Of a stretch of DNA of 64,000 nt, positions 41,177 to 50,456 are shown one piece after another. The stretch is taken from assembly GCA_020053355.1 (NCBI GenBank), contig JAGVNI010000006.1, forward strand, positions 1 to 64,000. Reading direction: 5' to 3'. The translations under genes and the position numbers were made by a program. Under the pieces are notes generated by a model that made no database searches, was not told where the DNA came from, and saw only the letters and a program-made list of their open reading frames with translations. Position 1 is the first letter of the stretch. Every line of letters starts with the position of its first letter. This stretch comes from an archaeon (GTDB lineage: Archaea > Micrarchaeota > Micrarchaeia > Anstonellales > Bilamarchaeaceae).

Positions 41177-42922
41177 TCAGAAATACTTCCGGAGCATCTT
41201 CCGTATCTCCTCGTAGACGGGCTTCTCGCTGCCTGAGAGCATCGACACCTGGCTGTCCCACTTGGCTATCTCGTCGGATGTCATATACGTATACAGGACG
41301 TCCCCTTCGTTGACGTTCTTGCCCATTATGATGCCGTCGCATGAAATGGCGAGCTGGTCCCCTTCGCCGGCCTCATCGACCTTCTCCTTCTCTTTCTGGA
41401 TTTCGCGTATCTCGCCGACAACCTGCCCCGCGCGGTCCATCAGCCTATACTCCTTCTTCACGCGCCCGCCAAGCACTTGCACCCCGAAGATAGCCGGTTT
41501 CGAGGCCCGGAACACGTAGCCTTCCAGCACCTTGAGCTTCCCGGGCCAGATGAACTTCTCAAGCGCCTGCCTCTTTATGCGCTCCTTCTCCTCCTTGACC
41601 CACTGCGAATACGCCTCCACCAGGCGGTAAATGACGTCGCTGTAAAGCACCGGGACTCCTGAATTCTTGCTCTCCTCCCACGCTTCGTCCAGGACCTTCA
41701 CATTGAACCCAAGGACCGCAGAAAGCACCGGGAACTCATCCCTGCCGACCGAAGCCGACAGCACGTCCTTGCGCGTGATGTTCCCGACAGCCGCATCCTT
41801 GACCGGTATCTCGGCGTCTTTCAGGAGGCTGAGGAGCGCCTCGACCGAACCGAGGCTGTCGGCGCGCAGGACGACCCCCGCTTCGTTGCTGTTCTGGAAA
41901 ATCACGCTTTTGAATTGCGCCTCTATGGCGCCTTTCTCGCTCTCGAAATCATGCACGACTTCGACCGGAGAGCCTGGGATGGCGCCGTCCAAATCCGGGG
42001 CATTGATTTTCACCCCCGCCGCCGCGGCAATCTCATCGAGCGCGGTGAACCTGTCCTTCCCGGAAAGGTTCGGCTCCAGGAGGCTCCGGATTTTCGTCCT
42101 CCTAACGCCATCCGAGCTCATGAACGCGATTTCATCGTTCTTCCTCATCACGCCGTCATAGATGATGACGTCTATCGTGGTGCCGAGCCCCTTCTCCTCG
42201 TTCACCTCGATGATGCTGCCCTTCCCGCGCCCGCCCTCGTCAATCTCAAGGCGGTCGCCGAGGAACCTCTGGCTGAGGCCGCCTATCAGGACGAGCAATT
42301 CGCTCAGGCCTTCCTTGGTCTTCGCGCTAATCGGCACCATGGCTATCTGCTTGCTGAAATCCTGGATGCGGTCGAACCGTTCGCTGTCGAAACCATGCTC
42401 TGAAATCTTGCCCATCAGGCCGTACATCTTCTCGTCGAACCTCTCCCGGATGTGCTCCGGCTGCAGGGCGAGGGATTCCATGAACGATGATGTCTTGTGG
42501 CTCTTCCAGCCCATAATCGTGTCAATCTTGTTCGCGGCAATCACGAACGGCGTCTTGTACTGCTTGAGTATCCTGATGCTTTCGATTGTCTGGGGCTGGA
42601 ACCCCTGGTTGATGTCGACTACGAGGATTGCCAAATCCGCGAGGCTGCCGCCCCGGTCGCGGAGGTTCGTGAACGCCTCATGGCCCGGCGTGTCTATGAA
42701 GAGGAGGCCGGGAATGGTCAGGCTGAATTTCATCTTATTCGCAAGGGAGCCTGCCACCGCGTCTATGTCCTTTTTGGCGACGTAGCTCGCCCCTATCATC
42801 TGCGTGATGCCGCCGGCCTCCTTCTTGGCCACCGCGGTACCGCGGATGGAGTCAAGGAGCGTCGTCTTTCCGTGGTCCACATGGCCGAGGATGCAAATTA
42901 TCGGTGAGCGTTTGAATGACAT
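41177..42922 (-). CDS. infB: Translation initiation factor aIF5B (IF2-like GTPase)
   Basis: The 581-aa GTPase joins the ribosomal subunits at initiation. G1 is [17 protein letters not shown]3 [12 protein letters not shown]4 AANKIDTI, and the later domains include [19 protein letters not shown] and [17 protein letters not shown] of domains II and III, ending in the domain IV beta barrel. The start at 42922 ([19 protein letters not shown]) is chosen because 45 residues of the longer ORF are unrelated and a GGCAGG-like site precedes it. The short length without a long N-terminal extension is archaeal. A membrane protein gene follows one base after the stop. Confidence 0.96.
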   Translation of the reverse strand: MSFKRSPIICILGHVDHGKTTLLDSIRGTAVAKKEAGGITQMIGASYVAKKDIDAVAGSLANKMKFSLTIPGLLFIDTPGHEAFTNLRDRGGSLADLAILVVDINQGFQPQTIESIRILKQYKTPFVIAANKIDTIMGWKSHKTSSFMESLALQPEHIRERFDEKMYGLMGKISEHGFDSERFDRIQDFSKQIAMVPISAKTKEGLSELLVLIGGLSQRFLGDRLEIDEGGRGKGSIIEVNEEKGLGTTIDVIIYDGVMRKNDEIAFMSSDGVRRTKIRSLLEPNLSGKDRFTALDEIAAAAGVKINAPDLDGAIPGSPVEVVHDFESEKGAIEAQFKSVIFQNSNEAGVVLRADSLGSVEALLSLLKDAEIPVKDAAVGNITRKDVLSASVGRDEFPVLSAVLGFNVKVLDEAWEESKNSGVPVLYSDVIYRLVEAYSQWVKEEKERIKRQALEKFIWPGKLKVLEGYVFRASKPAIFGVQVLGGRVKKEYRLMDRAGQVVGEIREIQKEKEKVDEAGEGDQLAISCDGIIMGKNVNEGDVLYTYMTSDEIAKWDSQVSMLSGSEKPVYEEIRKMLRKYF

Positions 42923-43096
42923 AGAACCTGCCTCTGGATTTATTTTAATGCCCACAATTCTAATAACCATTTGGGCGCGGCCGCCGTCAGGGTGCCTGAA
43001 GCGGGCTATCCTTTGCCGCTGCCAATTAACCCTCATTTTACATAAATACACACACATTTAAAAACACTATTATGCACAATACGTTTGGCGACTATT

Positions 43097-44704
43097 ATGG
43101 CTCAAGACATCAGAACGCTCACTGGAGAGACCGCAGACGTTGCGGAGAAAAGGCGCGGCTTTCATCCGTTTGCCGCGATGGCAGAAAGCATCAGGAACGC
43201 CAGGGCACGGCGCTCGACTATCGAGCTTTTCGAGGCGGCGATGCGCTTTGGAGAGCGGGAAAACATCGACGAAGCCCTCGCTTCCTATATTGCACTCCCT
43301 CAAAAACCGAAGGAGCAATCGCTGCTCCACCTGCAGGAAGCCCTAAAAAGATGCTCGTCCCTCCCATTCGAGGACGCTGCCAAGACGCAGCGCGTCACAG
43401 TAATCGCGGAATTGTTCGCAGGCGCGGCCAGGATGCTGCCTGTGGATTCAGAAGGCGAACGCATCACCGCGCCTTATCGGGATGCAATCAAGGCATTTCG
43501 GGATATCGTCGAGCATGATGATTTGCGACTCAGCGGGAAAGAGGAGCATTCGGGGGCCATCCTCGCATGCGTGGCCGCCCTTTGGGAGCTTGAATACGGA
43601 AGCTTCAAATTCTGGGATGCGCGCGCGCATGATTCGGCAACCCAGGATTATACAATTACTAAGCTGCTTGAGATGCCGGGTTCGCCCGATACGGATGAGC
43701 ACGGCTGGTCCCTTCTCCGGAAGGATTTGGCAGAGCTTGGCATCGCGATAGCCGGAAACCCATCCCCGAAAACAGAGGCGTTCTTCAGGAGCATGCTATT
43801 TGACGGAGACAAGGACGTAGCCAAGGCCGCGCTAAAAGGCGCGCTTTACTTCGGCCGCATACCGGAGGAATTCTTCGACATCGCAGGCGATTTGACGAAA
43901 GTTTCGGGCCTGGAATCCGCGGCGCAGAATTTCATCGCAGCCGGCCATCTCAAGATGCTGCTTGAAGTGGAAGGCGAGAACAAGATGATGGCATTGCGGC
44001 AGCTCGCATCTATGTATTCCCGGGGCATGGGGCACCTCGCCCCGATGCTGAAGCAGACCGGCCGCGAAATCACGGAGTCCGCCCTAGCAGCGGATGATAA
44101 TCTGGAAAACCGGCGCAGACAGCTGGATGCGCTCGTGTACCTCGCATCTGCCGGGATAATGCCCTACGATGGCGAAACGCTCAAAAGGCTGCTAACGCCG
44201 CTTCTCGGTTCGCAGGGGGCGGCAGGCGCATTCTACAACCTGACCGGAATCATCCTGATGAAGTGCGAGGATGCAGGCCTCCACAAGGCCGTCACGCAGA
44301 TGGAATCCGACCGCGTGAACGCTTGCATTGCCAGTCTCGAATGCGCGGACGGGAAGCAATTCGAATCATCGATGGAGCTTGTCAGGCTGCTTGCGACCGG
44401 GCGGGATTACCTGCTGAAAAACGGGATTATCGCGCATGTCATGAGCGAGATGGTGGATGTCGTTTCCGAGCCAGCCGGTGCAAGCGAGGAGGAGCAGAAT
44501 GAGCAAAGGCGCAAGGCTGTAGGGGTGCTATCCGAGCTGGGAAAGCTCGGGATAAGCGTGACCCTGACGACCTCTTCTCCCGATGGAGTTTTCACCGAGG
44601 CGGAGACGCGCAAGGCGCACGAGCTCCAGGAACTATTCGATAAATTCTCGCCAAAAGCGCAAGGCGCGCCGGCAGGACCAACGGAAGGACCAACGGAAGG
44701 GTGA
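43097..44704 (+). CDS. Large helical hypothetical protein
   Basis: About 535 aa from ATG 43097 (the TTG at 43085 is less likely). It is almost all alpha-helical with repeated helix pairs, for example RNIALDGDKDVAKAALKGALYFGRIPEEFFDI-type segments near residue 230 and NRRRQLDALVYLASAGIMPYDG near 335, suggesting a HEAT/ARM-like solenoid. The tail is Gly/Pro/Thr-rich (GAPAGPTEGPTEG) with a tandem repeat. The small gene at 44709 follows after 4 nt and also looks HEAT-like, so both likely form one operon. No family recognised. Confidence 0.6.
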   Translation: MAQDIRTLTGETADVAEKRRGFHPFAAMAESIRNARARRSTIELFEAAMRFGERENIDEALASYIALPQKPKEQSLLHLQEALKRCSSLPFEDAAKTQRVTVIAELFAGAARMLPVDSEGERITAPYRDAIKAFRDIVEHDDLRLSGKEEHSGAILACVAALWELEYGSFKFWDARAHDSATQDYTITKLLEMPGSPDTDEHGWSLLRKDLAELGIAIAGNPSPKTEAFFRSMLFDGDKDVAKAALKGALYFGRIPEEFFDIAGDLTKVSGLESAAQNFIAAGHLKMLLEVEGENKMMALRQLASMYSRGMGHLAPMLKQTGREITESALAADDNLENRRRQLDALVYLASAGIMPYDGETLKRLLTPLLGSQGAAGAFYNLTGIILMKCEDAGLHKAVTQMESDRVNACIASLECADGKQFESSMELVRLLATGRDYLLKNGIIAHVMSEMVDVVSEPAGASEEEQNEQRRKAVGVLSELGKLGISVTLTTSSPDGVFTEAETRKAHELQELFDKFSPKAQGAPAGPTEGPTEG

Positions 44705-44708
44705 TTCT

Positions 44709-44966
44709 ATGGAAGATTGCATCTCAACGATTCTGGAAAAGCTCTCAAGCAAGAGCGTTCTTGAGAGGAAGGCTGCGATAAGGGAGCTCAAGGCCCATAT
44801 CGGTCACGGGGACGGCTACATGGCCAGGCTCTCCCTGCATTATGTGGCCGAGCATGACCCCTCATATACGGTCCGCAACATCGCGAGGCAGGCTTTCTAT
44901 AAAATCCGGGAACCGCCGCCCTCGGCCGGGAACTGGGAACGGGCATATTTATTCCATAAGGAATAA
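44709..44966 (+). CDS. Small HEAT-repeat-like protein
   Basis: An 85-aa protein whose body, ERKAAIRELKAHIG and then PSYTVRNIARQAFYKI, matches two HEAT-type helix pairs. It is 4 nt downstream of the large helical protein gene and ends near a TATA-like TTTTAAATTC of metK. A chaperone or scaffold role is possible but not shown. Confidence 0.55.
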   Translation: MEDCISTILEKLSSKSVLERKAAIRELKAHIGHGDGYMARLSLHYVAEHDPSYTVRNIARQAFYKIREPPPSAGNWERAYLFHKE

Positions 44967-45021
44967 TCCTTTCAGAGCCTTTTAAATTCTTCAAGGCAAG
45001 AAGGTACATCGGTGCTTTCTT

Positions 45022-46182
45022 ATGTCTTCGAAGAACTACTGTTTTTCATCAGAATCGGTCACGGAAGGCCATCCCGATAAAATCTGCGACCAGGTGTCGG
45101 ATGCGGTGCTGGACGAGCTTCTCCGGCAGGATAGGAAATCCCGCGTCGCGGTCGAAACCGCCACGACGGCCGGCCTCGTCATCGTGATGGGGGAGATAAC
45201 CACCAATGGTTATGTTGAGTTCCAAAAAGTCGTTCGGGACGTGATTCGGGATATCGGCTACACGAAGCCGGAATACCTCTTCGATTACCGGACGTGCGGC
45301 GTCCTTGCCTCGATTCATGAGCAGTCCCCCGACATAGCCCAGGGCGTCGACAATTCCAAGGAGCACGAGCAGGGGGCCGGGGACCAGGGGATAATGTTCG
45401 GCTTTGCGACCAACGAGACGCCGGAACTGATGCCGCTTCCGATTACCCTTGCCCATAAGCTCTCGAAGCGGCTGGCCGATGTCCGCAAGGACGGCACGCT
45501 CCCGTACCTTCGGCCTGATGGCAAGACGCAGGTGACCCTTGAATACCAGGACCATAAGCCGAAAAGGGCGCATACAGTCGTGATTGCCGCGCAGCACGAC
45601 GAGAACGTATCGCTGGATAAGGTGAAGAAGGACATACTGGATGAAGTCGTGAAACCGGTCTGCGGGAATTTTTTCGACTCCGGCACAATCGTCCATGTAA
45701 ATGGCACGGGCAAATTCGTCCTCGGCGGCCCGGCAGCCGACACCGGCGTCACCGGCAGGAAGATAATCATTGACACGTACGGCGGGCGCGGCCACCATGG
45801 CGGCGGATGCTTCTCAGGGAAAGACCCCTCGAAGGTCGACCGCTCCGGGGCGTATATGGCCCGCTATGTCGCCAAGAATATCGTGGCTGCAGGACTTGCC
45901 GACCAATGCGAGGTGCAGATTTCATATGTCATCGGCGTCGCCAAGCCGCTTTCCATCTTCATAGAGACGCGAGGCACCGCGAAGGTGCCAATCGAGAAAA
46001 TCGAGAAACTCGTGGCGGACCACTTCTCATTCAAGCCGGTGGACATGATAAAGAGGCTCGACCTTCTCCGCCCGATTTACCGGAAGACCGCCTCCTATGG
46101 GCATTTCGGAAGGGAGGACCCGGATTTCACCTGGGAGAAGACAGACCTGGCAAAAAAACTGAGGTCTGAAGCCGGCCTGTGA
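45022..46182 (+). CDS. metK: S-adenosylmethionine synthetase, bacterial/eukaryotic type
   Basis: The 386-aa enzyme makes AdoMet from ATP and methionine. It carries the MetK motifs [34 protein letters not shown] and [25 protein letters not shown]. This is the bacterial/eukaryotic family, not the distinct archaeal MAT, so the gene was probably gained by transfer or kept by an unusual lineage. [10 protein letters not shown] differs from the common GGWAHHGGGA. A TATA-like TTTTAAATTC lies about 35 nt upstream. The AdoMet decarboxylase-like protein at 7067 would be a consumer. Confidence 0.95.
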   Translation: MSSKNYCFSSESVTEGHPDKICDQVSDAVLDELLRQDRKSRVAVETATTAGLVIVMGEITTNGYVEFQKVVRDVIRDIGYTKPEYLFDYRTCGVLASIHEQSPDIAQGVDNSKEHEQGAGDQGIMFGFATNETPELMPLPITLAHKLSKRLADVRKDGTLPYLRPDGKTQVTLEYQDHKPKRAHTVVIAAQHDENVSLDKVKKDILDEVVKPVCGNFFDSGTIVHVNGTGKFVLGGPAADTGVTGRKIIIDTYGGRGHHGGGCFSGKDPSKVDRSGAYMARYVAKNIVAAGLADQCEVQISYVIGVAKPLSIFIETRGTAKVPIEKIEKLVADHFSFKPVDMIKRLDLLRPIYRKTASYGHFGREDPDFTWEKTDLAKKLRSEAGL

Positions 46183-46264
46183 ATCCGCAATGCCCGCGGA
46201 TGCCGGGGGAAAGCTACACTATTTATAAATTTTTATCACCCAGGCATGATGCAGAGTGACCAGG

Positions 46265-46777
46265 ATGCAAGCACAAACCGCCCACGCTCTGCGCAAGCCG
46301 ATTACCACCCAGCCGCTGCGGCTTCGCTCCGTCCCGCTTGAGGACCGGGCGACATCGCAGAAGCTGCAGGGGAAATCCGTCTGCATCGTTATCGACGATG
46401 CTGATTATGCCGCCGGGATGAAGGAGCTCGTGCAGACCATGCTCGGCCCGATATCGGATTCCGCCAGCGTAAGCATAGTCAACTGGTCGACATTCCTCGC
46501 AATACTTCCCGAGATGCGGGCCGACCTTGTCGTGGCGCTAAGCCCGCGTGATTTGAAGATGCGGCTTCCAGACCTTGAGAGCGGCTTGCTGGGCTTCCGC
46601 AAGGCTAATGCCGGCGCGGTGGTGCTCATGAACAACCTCCACAGCCCCGCTGCATCAGCATCCGAGGGGCTTGGGCGCCTGCTGAAGGACTCCCTTCTCG
46701 ACCATGTCGAGCACGGATACACGTTCTTCCCGATTCTCGTGCACCAGGGCGCGCAGGCGCTGGAAGCCAAGGTATAA
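46265..46777 (+). CDS. Hypothetical Rossmann-like protein
   Basis: About 170 aa. The core has an alternating pattern: SVCIVIDDADYAAGMKELVQTMLG, SVSIVNWSTFLAIL, ADLVVALSPRDLKM, AGAVVLMNN, which suggests a small alpha/beta (receiver- or Rossmann-like) fold with DD and SP residues placed like a response regulator, though no Lys is clear. A TATA-like TTTATAAAT is about 38 nt before the ATG; GTG 46256 is an alternative start. It precedes tRNA-Val. Confidence 0.5.
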   Translation: MQAQTAHALRKPITTQPLRLRSVPLEDRATSQKLQGKSVCIVIDDADYAAGMKELVQTMLGPISDSASVSIVNWSTFLAILPEMRADLVVALSPRDLKMRLPDLESGLLGFRKANAGAVVLMNNLHSPAASASEGLGRLLKDSLLDHVEHGYTFFPILVHQGAQALEAKV

Positions 46778-46831
46778 AAAAAGTTGTTGGTTTAGTCATC
46801 CCTGCGCAATACCGCATCCGCTCTGATTTTA

Positions 46832-46904
46832 GGGCCCATAGTCGATCGGTTAAGACGCCTGCTTGACATGCAGGAGATGCGCGGTTCGATTCCGCGTGGG
46901 CCCA
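46832..46904 (+). tRNA. tRNA-Val (GAC)
   Basis: The 73-nt cloverleaf has acceptor stem GGGCCCA/TGGGCCC, anticodon stem CCTGC/GCAGG with loop TTGACAT (anticodon GAC), and T arm GCGGTTCGATTCCGC. Discriminator A, CCA not encoded. TTTTT follows directly and should end transcription. Confidence 0.95.
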
Positions 46905-46964
46905 TTTTTGCATTTGCTCCCAGTTTCGGGTCTTGTGTTCTGCCTCAGGCAAAAATGGGAAGAA

Positions 46965-46988
46965 GTGAAATTTCAGCAGAAATTTCAC
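46965..46988. other. 10-bp inverted repeat with AGCA loop
   Basis: GTGAAATTTC and GAAATTTCAC are perfect inverse copies between tRNA-Val and the convergent pyrG gene. It may be a bidirectional terminator or block read-through. Confidence 0.5.
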
Positions 46989-47045
46989 GACAGCCCAATT
47001 TTTCCTTATGATTTCCGGTTTCGGGTCCATCCCGTCATTACCGAA

Positions 47046-48689
47046 TCAGTCGCCCTGATCCGCGCCGGCAGATTTCGAGGGCTTCTCGCGGTAGGATTTG
47101 GCCGCCTTCATGAACTCGACGAAAATCGGGGCGGGCTCTTCCAGCCTGCTCTTCAACTCGATGTGCGGCTGTGTTGCCACTCCGAAACTCTCCTTCCATT
47201 CGGCAATCTCGACCACTCCGGATTCATGGCGCCCGGAGATGATGAGCCCGCGGGCCTCCAGTTCCGGCACGAACGCCGGGTTCACTTCGTAGCGGTGCCT
47301 GTGCCGCTCGGAAATCTTTTCGGCCTTGTAAGCCTTGTGCGCGACGGTCTCTTTTTTGAGGATGCATTCATACGCGCCGAGCCTCATGGTGGCGCCCATC
47401 TTCGTGATTTTCTGCTGCTCCGGGAGCATGTCAATTACCGGGAAAGCGGTCTTCTTGTCGAACTCGGTCGAATTCGCGCCTTTCATCCCGCAGACGTTGC
47501 GGGCATACTCCACGACCATGAGCTGCACGCCCAGGCACAATCCCAGATACGGGATTTTGTTTTCCCGCGAATAACCTATAGCCTTAATCTTGCCCTCGAT
47601 GCCCCTATCGCCGAACCCGCCCGGCACCAGTATGCCATGATACGGGGAGAGGACCTCGGCGACATCATAGACCTTCTCCAAATCGCTCGCTTCAATCCAT
47701 GATATCTCAAGGCCGGCATTCACTGCGGCCGCGCTGTGCACGAGCGCCTCCTTCACGCTGACATACGCGTCCTTGACTGCCGTGTATTTCCCGACAATGG
47801 CGATTTTCAGGGGCGCGTCTTTCGGCGATATTATGCGGCCGACTTTGGTGTGCCATTCTTTCAAGTCAGCCTCCCTGTTCTCCGGAAGGCCGAGCCTCTT
47901 TGCGAGCTGTTTGTACATGCCCTGCTTTTCAAGGACCAGGGGCAATTCATAGACCGTATGCAGGAGCGGGTCGTCGAACACGGCCTCCTCCGGCACATTG
48001 CAGTACAGGCTCAGTTTCTTCCTCGAATCCTCGCTCAGCTTCTCATGCTCCCTCGCGATTATGATGTCCGGCTGGATGCCCAGGCTCTGGAGGAGCCTTG
48101 TCGCATGCTGGGTTGGCTTGGTCTTCTGCTCGCCAGGGCTCATGCTCGGCACATATGTGAGCTGCACGAACGCCATGTTGTTGTGCTCGAAATGCAGCTG
48201 CCTCATGGCCTCGATGAAATACCCGTTCTCGAGGTCGCCGACAGTCCCCCCGACCTCTATCATGACGACATCCGCGTTGTTGTCCCGCCCGACTTTCTGC
48301 ACCCAATCCTTGATTTCGCCGGTCAGGTGCGGCACGAACTGGACGTCGCGGCCGAGATACTCGCCCTTCCTCTCCTTCTCGATTATCTTGGAAAAAAGCT
48401 TGCCGCCAGTAATCGAGCACATTCCCGGAAGCGACTTGTTCAGGAAGCGCTCATAGGTGCCGAAATCCATGTCCACTTCGGTGCCGTCATCGAGCACGAA
48501 CACTTCGCCATGGCGGAACGGGTTCATGGTGCCGCAATCCACGTTCAGGTAGCCGTCGAACTTGATTGGCATCACACGGAATCCGCGCGCCTGCAGCAGC
48601 TTGGCAATAGAAGAAGAGACTATCCCCTTTCCCAGGCCCGACATGATGGACCCGGTAATCACGATGAACTTGGTCTTTTTCTCTGGCAT
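47046..48689 (-). CDS. pyrG: CTP synthase
   Basis: A 547-aa PyrG that aminates UTP to CTP using glutamine and ATP. The N-terminal synthetase domain shows ITGSIMSGLGKGIVSSSIAKLL and MNPFRHGEVFVLDDGTEVDMDFGTYERF; the C-terminal glutaminase has PYLGLCLGVQLMVVEYARN with the nucleophile Cys and HPE-like end. The lone oddity is IMSGLGKG instead of the common VVSGLGKG. The gene is transcribed away from 48741 and its 5' region holds a TATA-like TTTTTTAAATC. Confidence 0.96.
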   Translation of the reverse strand: MPEKKTKFIVITGSIMSGLGKGIVSSSIAKLLQARGFRVMPIKFDGYLNVDCGTMNPFRHGEVFVLDDGTEVDMDFGTYERFLNKSLPGMCSITGGKLFSKIIEKERKGEYLGRDVQFVPHLTGEIKDWVQKVGRDNNADVVMIEVGGTVGDLENGYFIEAMRQLHFEHNNMAFVQLTYVPSMSPGEQKTKPTQHATRLLQSLGIQPDIIIAREHEKLSEDSRKKLSLYCNVPEEAVFDDPLLHTVYELPLVLEKQGMYKQLAKRLGLPENREADLKEWHTKVGRIISPKDAPLKIAIVGKYTAVKDAYVSVKEALVHSAAAVNAGLEISWIEASDLEKVYDVAEVLSPYHGILVPGGFGDRGIEGKIKAIGYSRENKIPYLGLCLGVQLMVVEYARNVCGMKGANSTEFDKKTAFPVIDMLPEQQKITKMGATMRLGAYECILKKETVAHKAYKAEKISERHRHRYEVNPAFVPELEARGLIISGRHESGVVEIAEWKESFGVATQPHIELKSRLEEPAPIFVEFMKAAKSYREKPSKSAGADQGD

Positions 48690-48740
48690 AGGGAGGATGT
48701 GGCGGGCACATTTTTTAAATCTAACAAGGATTTCTTGGCA

Positions 48741-49157
48741 ATGGACTTAGTGAAATGGGCCATCATCCTCTCGGTGTTCTTCCTCATCGTGCCGGTAATC
48801 TGCATAGCCATCTATGTCATGACACCGCTCCTGCTTTCCCTGCTTATGGGGGCAAACGGGGAGGATGTTTGCAGCTATTCCGGCACCGGCGCCACAGGCG
48901 GCTCTTCAAACCTCCAGGCATCGCTCTCCAACCTGTGCAACACCGCCAAGTCGTTCCTGGGCATCACGGCGATGCTCATGATTGTCCTGGCCTCGCCCCT
49001 GCTGTTCCTCTCCAACGCGATTGTCAGCTTCGAGATATTCTCATCCAAATCGAAAGGGGACTCGAAGGTCATATGGCTCGCCATCTTATGGGCGCTTCCA
49101 GTTATCGGCGGCCTTACCTATCTATACAAGGGAAGGAAGAACTTCAAGCCGGCATGA
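48741..49157 (+). CDS. Small Cys-bearing membrane protein (TM-A/Cys/TM-B order)
   Basis: A 138-aa protein with an N-terminal helix (WAIILSVFFLIVPVICIAIYVMTPLLLSLLMG), a short outer loop with Cys (EDVCSYSGTGATGG), a second block LCNTAKSFLGITAMLMIVLASPLLFL and a third helix near residue 112. The TM-A and LC..K blocks match those of the proteins at 842 (permuted) and 49254. The ATG follows a TATA-like TTTTTTAAATC shared with the pyrG divergent region. Its neighbour at 49254 is a probable paralogue. Function unknown. Confidence 0.62.
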   Translation: MDLVKWAIILSVFFLIVPVICIAIYVMTPLLLSLLMGANGEDVCSYSGTGATGGSSNLQASLSNLCNTAKSFLGITAMLMIVLASPLLFLSNAIVSFEIFSSKSKGDSKVIWLAILWALPVIGGLTYLYKGRKNFKPA

Positions 49158-49253
49158 TGCCAGAACCCCGGCCAGCACCAGTAGCGCCCAACAATTAGGC
49201 CTTTCCCTAACCAAATCCCCGCGGCTTTTATCTCCGGGCCGGGAAATCATAAT

Positions 49254-49571
49254 ATGAACGCCACCGATTTCGTCGCCCCCCTGGTGGTGCTTGCGCTGCT
49301 GTCATTTGGATGTTATGTCCTGTTTCCCGTCGCCATCATATCCTTCTCCGACCCCCAGCACGACGAAAACTTCTGCCCGGACATGCATCCTCCGGAATGC
49401 GTTTCTACTCCTGATGCATGCGTTGGTCGCACCGGCAGTTATATGTGCACTCAGGTGAAGCACCTTTTCTCAGGAGTCGCGGCTATATGCCTGTTTCTTG
49501 CAGCCATCCTGGCCGCCCACAACCTCATGTCTAAAGGAAAAGGCCTCAAATCCGGTTCAAGGCATCCTTGA
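49254..49571 (+). CDS. Small Cys-bearing membrane protein, paralogue of 48741
   Basis: A 105-aa protein with TM-A (VVLALLSFGCYVLFPVAIISFS), a loop with three to four Cys (FCPDMHPPECVSTPDACVG) and the block MCTQVKHLFSGVAAICLFLAAILAAHNLMSK, in the same order as 48741. A basic C-terminus (KGKGLKSGSRHP) is probably cytoplasmic. The stop lies 26 nt inside the convergent COG1709-like gene. Function unknown. Confidence 0.6.
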   Translation: MNATDFVAPLVVLALLSFGCYVLFPVAIISFSDPQHDENFCPDMHPPECVSTPDACVGRTGSYMCTQVKHLFSGVAAICLFLAAILAAHNLMSKGKGLKSGSRHP

Positions 49572-50235
49572 TTTTCTCAATCGACATGTTCGTTGCAATC
49601 ATCGGGATGCGCTCGCGCTCGGAAATCTTGATTGCCAGGCGGTCCACCTTCGTCGGGTCGATGTTGTGGAGCACGATTGCCGAGGGCTTCGATGAGCTGA
49701 CGCGGACGACCACCAGCGGGCTTCTCCCGGTGCTGACTCCTGTGAAGATGAACACGCGCTCGTTCACATTGCCATACAGGTTCTGGAAATACGAGAACGG
49801 CATGTCGAGGATGACTTTTATGGAATCGATAAGCGTGTAGCCGTAGATTTTCTTCGAGTCCAGGAGGTCTGCATTCGTGATAATCCGCCCCTCAATCAAA
49901 TCCACGAAATCCTTCAGGGGAATCGAGCGGGCGAACTCGTGCACCTCAAAATACTCGCTGACAGGCTTCTCCTTCTCGCGGAACTTCTGGGCAATCGTCC
50001 CGCCCTTTGCTATGTCGATGTCAAAAAGCGCGTTCACGAACCTCTTGACTACGCCGGTTCCGGGCGACTTCCTCCGGTTGCCCTCGTAATCGCTTATGGT
50101 GGACACGGTGATGCCGAGATGCCGCGCCAGCTCGACTTGGGATATCCCGAAGATTTCGCGCCATTTGCGCATGGTCGCGCCTGGGTCTTCCGAGAGCGAT
50201 ATCTCGCCGGCGATCTCCATTTTGATTTTTTCCAT
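49546..50235 (-). CDS. HTH transcription regulator, COG1709-like
   Basis: About 229 aa. Residues 25-65 are an XRE-type helix-turn-helix (WREIFGISQVELARHLGITVSTISDYEGNRR), followed by a C-terminal domain with MPFSYFQNLYGNVNERVFIFTGVSTGRSPLVVVRVSS, typical of the COG1709 group of archaeal regulators. Start chosen at ATG 50235, because its TAATG overlaps the stop of a 17-codon uORF and AGGTGC is well placed; GTG 50244 is an alternative. A 22-bp repeat of its own start region and an inverted repeat sit in the leader, suggesting self-control. Confidence 0.8.
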   Translation of the reverse strand: MEKIKMEIAGEISLSEDPGATMRKWREIFGISQVELARHLGITVSTISDYEGNRRKSPGTGVVKRFVNALFDIDIAKGGTIAQKFREKEKPVSEYFEVHEFARSIPLKDFVDLIEGRIITNADLLDSKKIYGYTLIDSIKVILDMPFSYFQNLYGNVNERVFIFTGVSTGRSPLVVVRVSSSKPSAIVLHNIDPTKVDRLAIKISERERIPMIATNMSIEKIKDALNRI

Positions 50236-50288
50236 TAGCAGCACCTGAAAAATGGAGAGAATTGAACGGAGTTCAATGACATCTCCAT
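50235..50288 (-). CDS. 17-codon upstream ORF overlapping the regulator start
   Basis: ATG at 50288 opens a reading frame MEMSLNSVQFSPFFRCC that stops with TAA sharing two bases with the ATG at 50235 (TAATG). Its first codons are part of the 22-bp repeat. Ribosomes ending here could reinitiate at the regulator. Whether it is translated is not known. Confidence 0.35.
   Translation of the reverse strand: MEMSLNSVQFSPFFRCC
50261..50277. promoter_or_regulatory. Inverted repeat ATTGAAC-GGA-GTTCAAT
   Basis: Seven-bp arms with a 3-bp spacer between the two 22-bp repeats, within the leader of the COG1709-like gene. It is a plausible operator or RNA hairpin. Confidence 0.45.
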
Positions 50289-50424
50289 TTTGATTTTTTC
50301 CAAAACATCACCCGCTGTCTCATTCCCGCAGGCTGGGTATCCCTCCCAAACTTTATATTGATTTCGTCAAACGTCAATCCCTACTTCGGCAGTTATACCC
50401 CCTCTGCGAACCTGTTTTAGTCCC

Positions 50425-50436
50425 TTTTTTAAATTC
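50425..50436 (+). promoter_or_regulatory. TATA box for the gene at 50457
   Basis: TTTTTTAAATTC is centred about 26 nt before the ATG at 50457, favouring that start over GTG 50448. Confidence 0.45.
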
Positions 50437-50456
50437 CATCTTGCCAAGTGAAACCC

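Larger units (their letters stand above)
50213..50302. repeat. 22-bp direct repeat at 50213-50234 and 50281-50302
   Basis: ATCTCCATTTTGATTTTTTCCA occurs twice, 68 bp apart. The first copy encodes the first codons of the COG1709-like protein (MEKIKMEI); the second lies in its leader. Confidence 0.75.

Noticed and set aside
47736-48740. 335-codon N-terminal extension of the membrane protein ORF
   Set aside because: It is antisense to pyrG; the membrane protein begins at ATG 48741.
50213-50302. CRISPR or transposon ends from the 22-bp repeat
   Set aside because: Only two copies exist, one inside a coding start; no transposase or spacer pattern.
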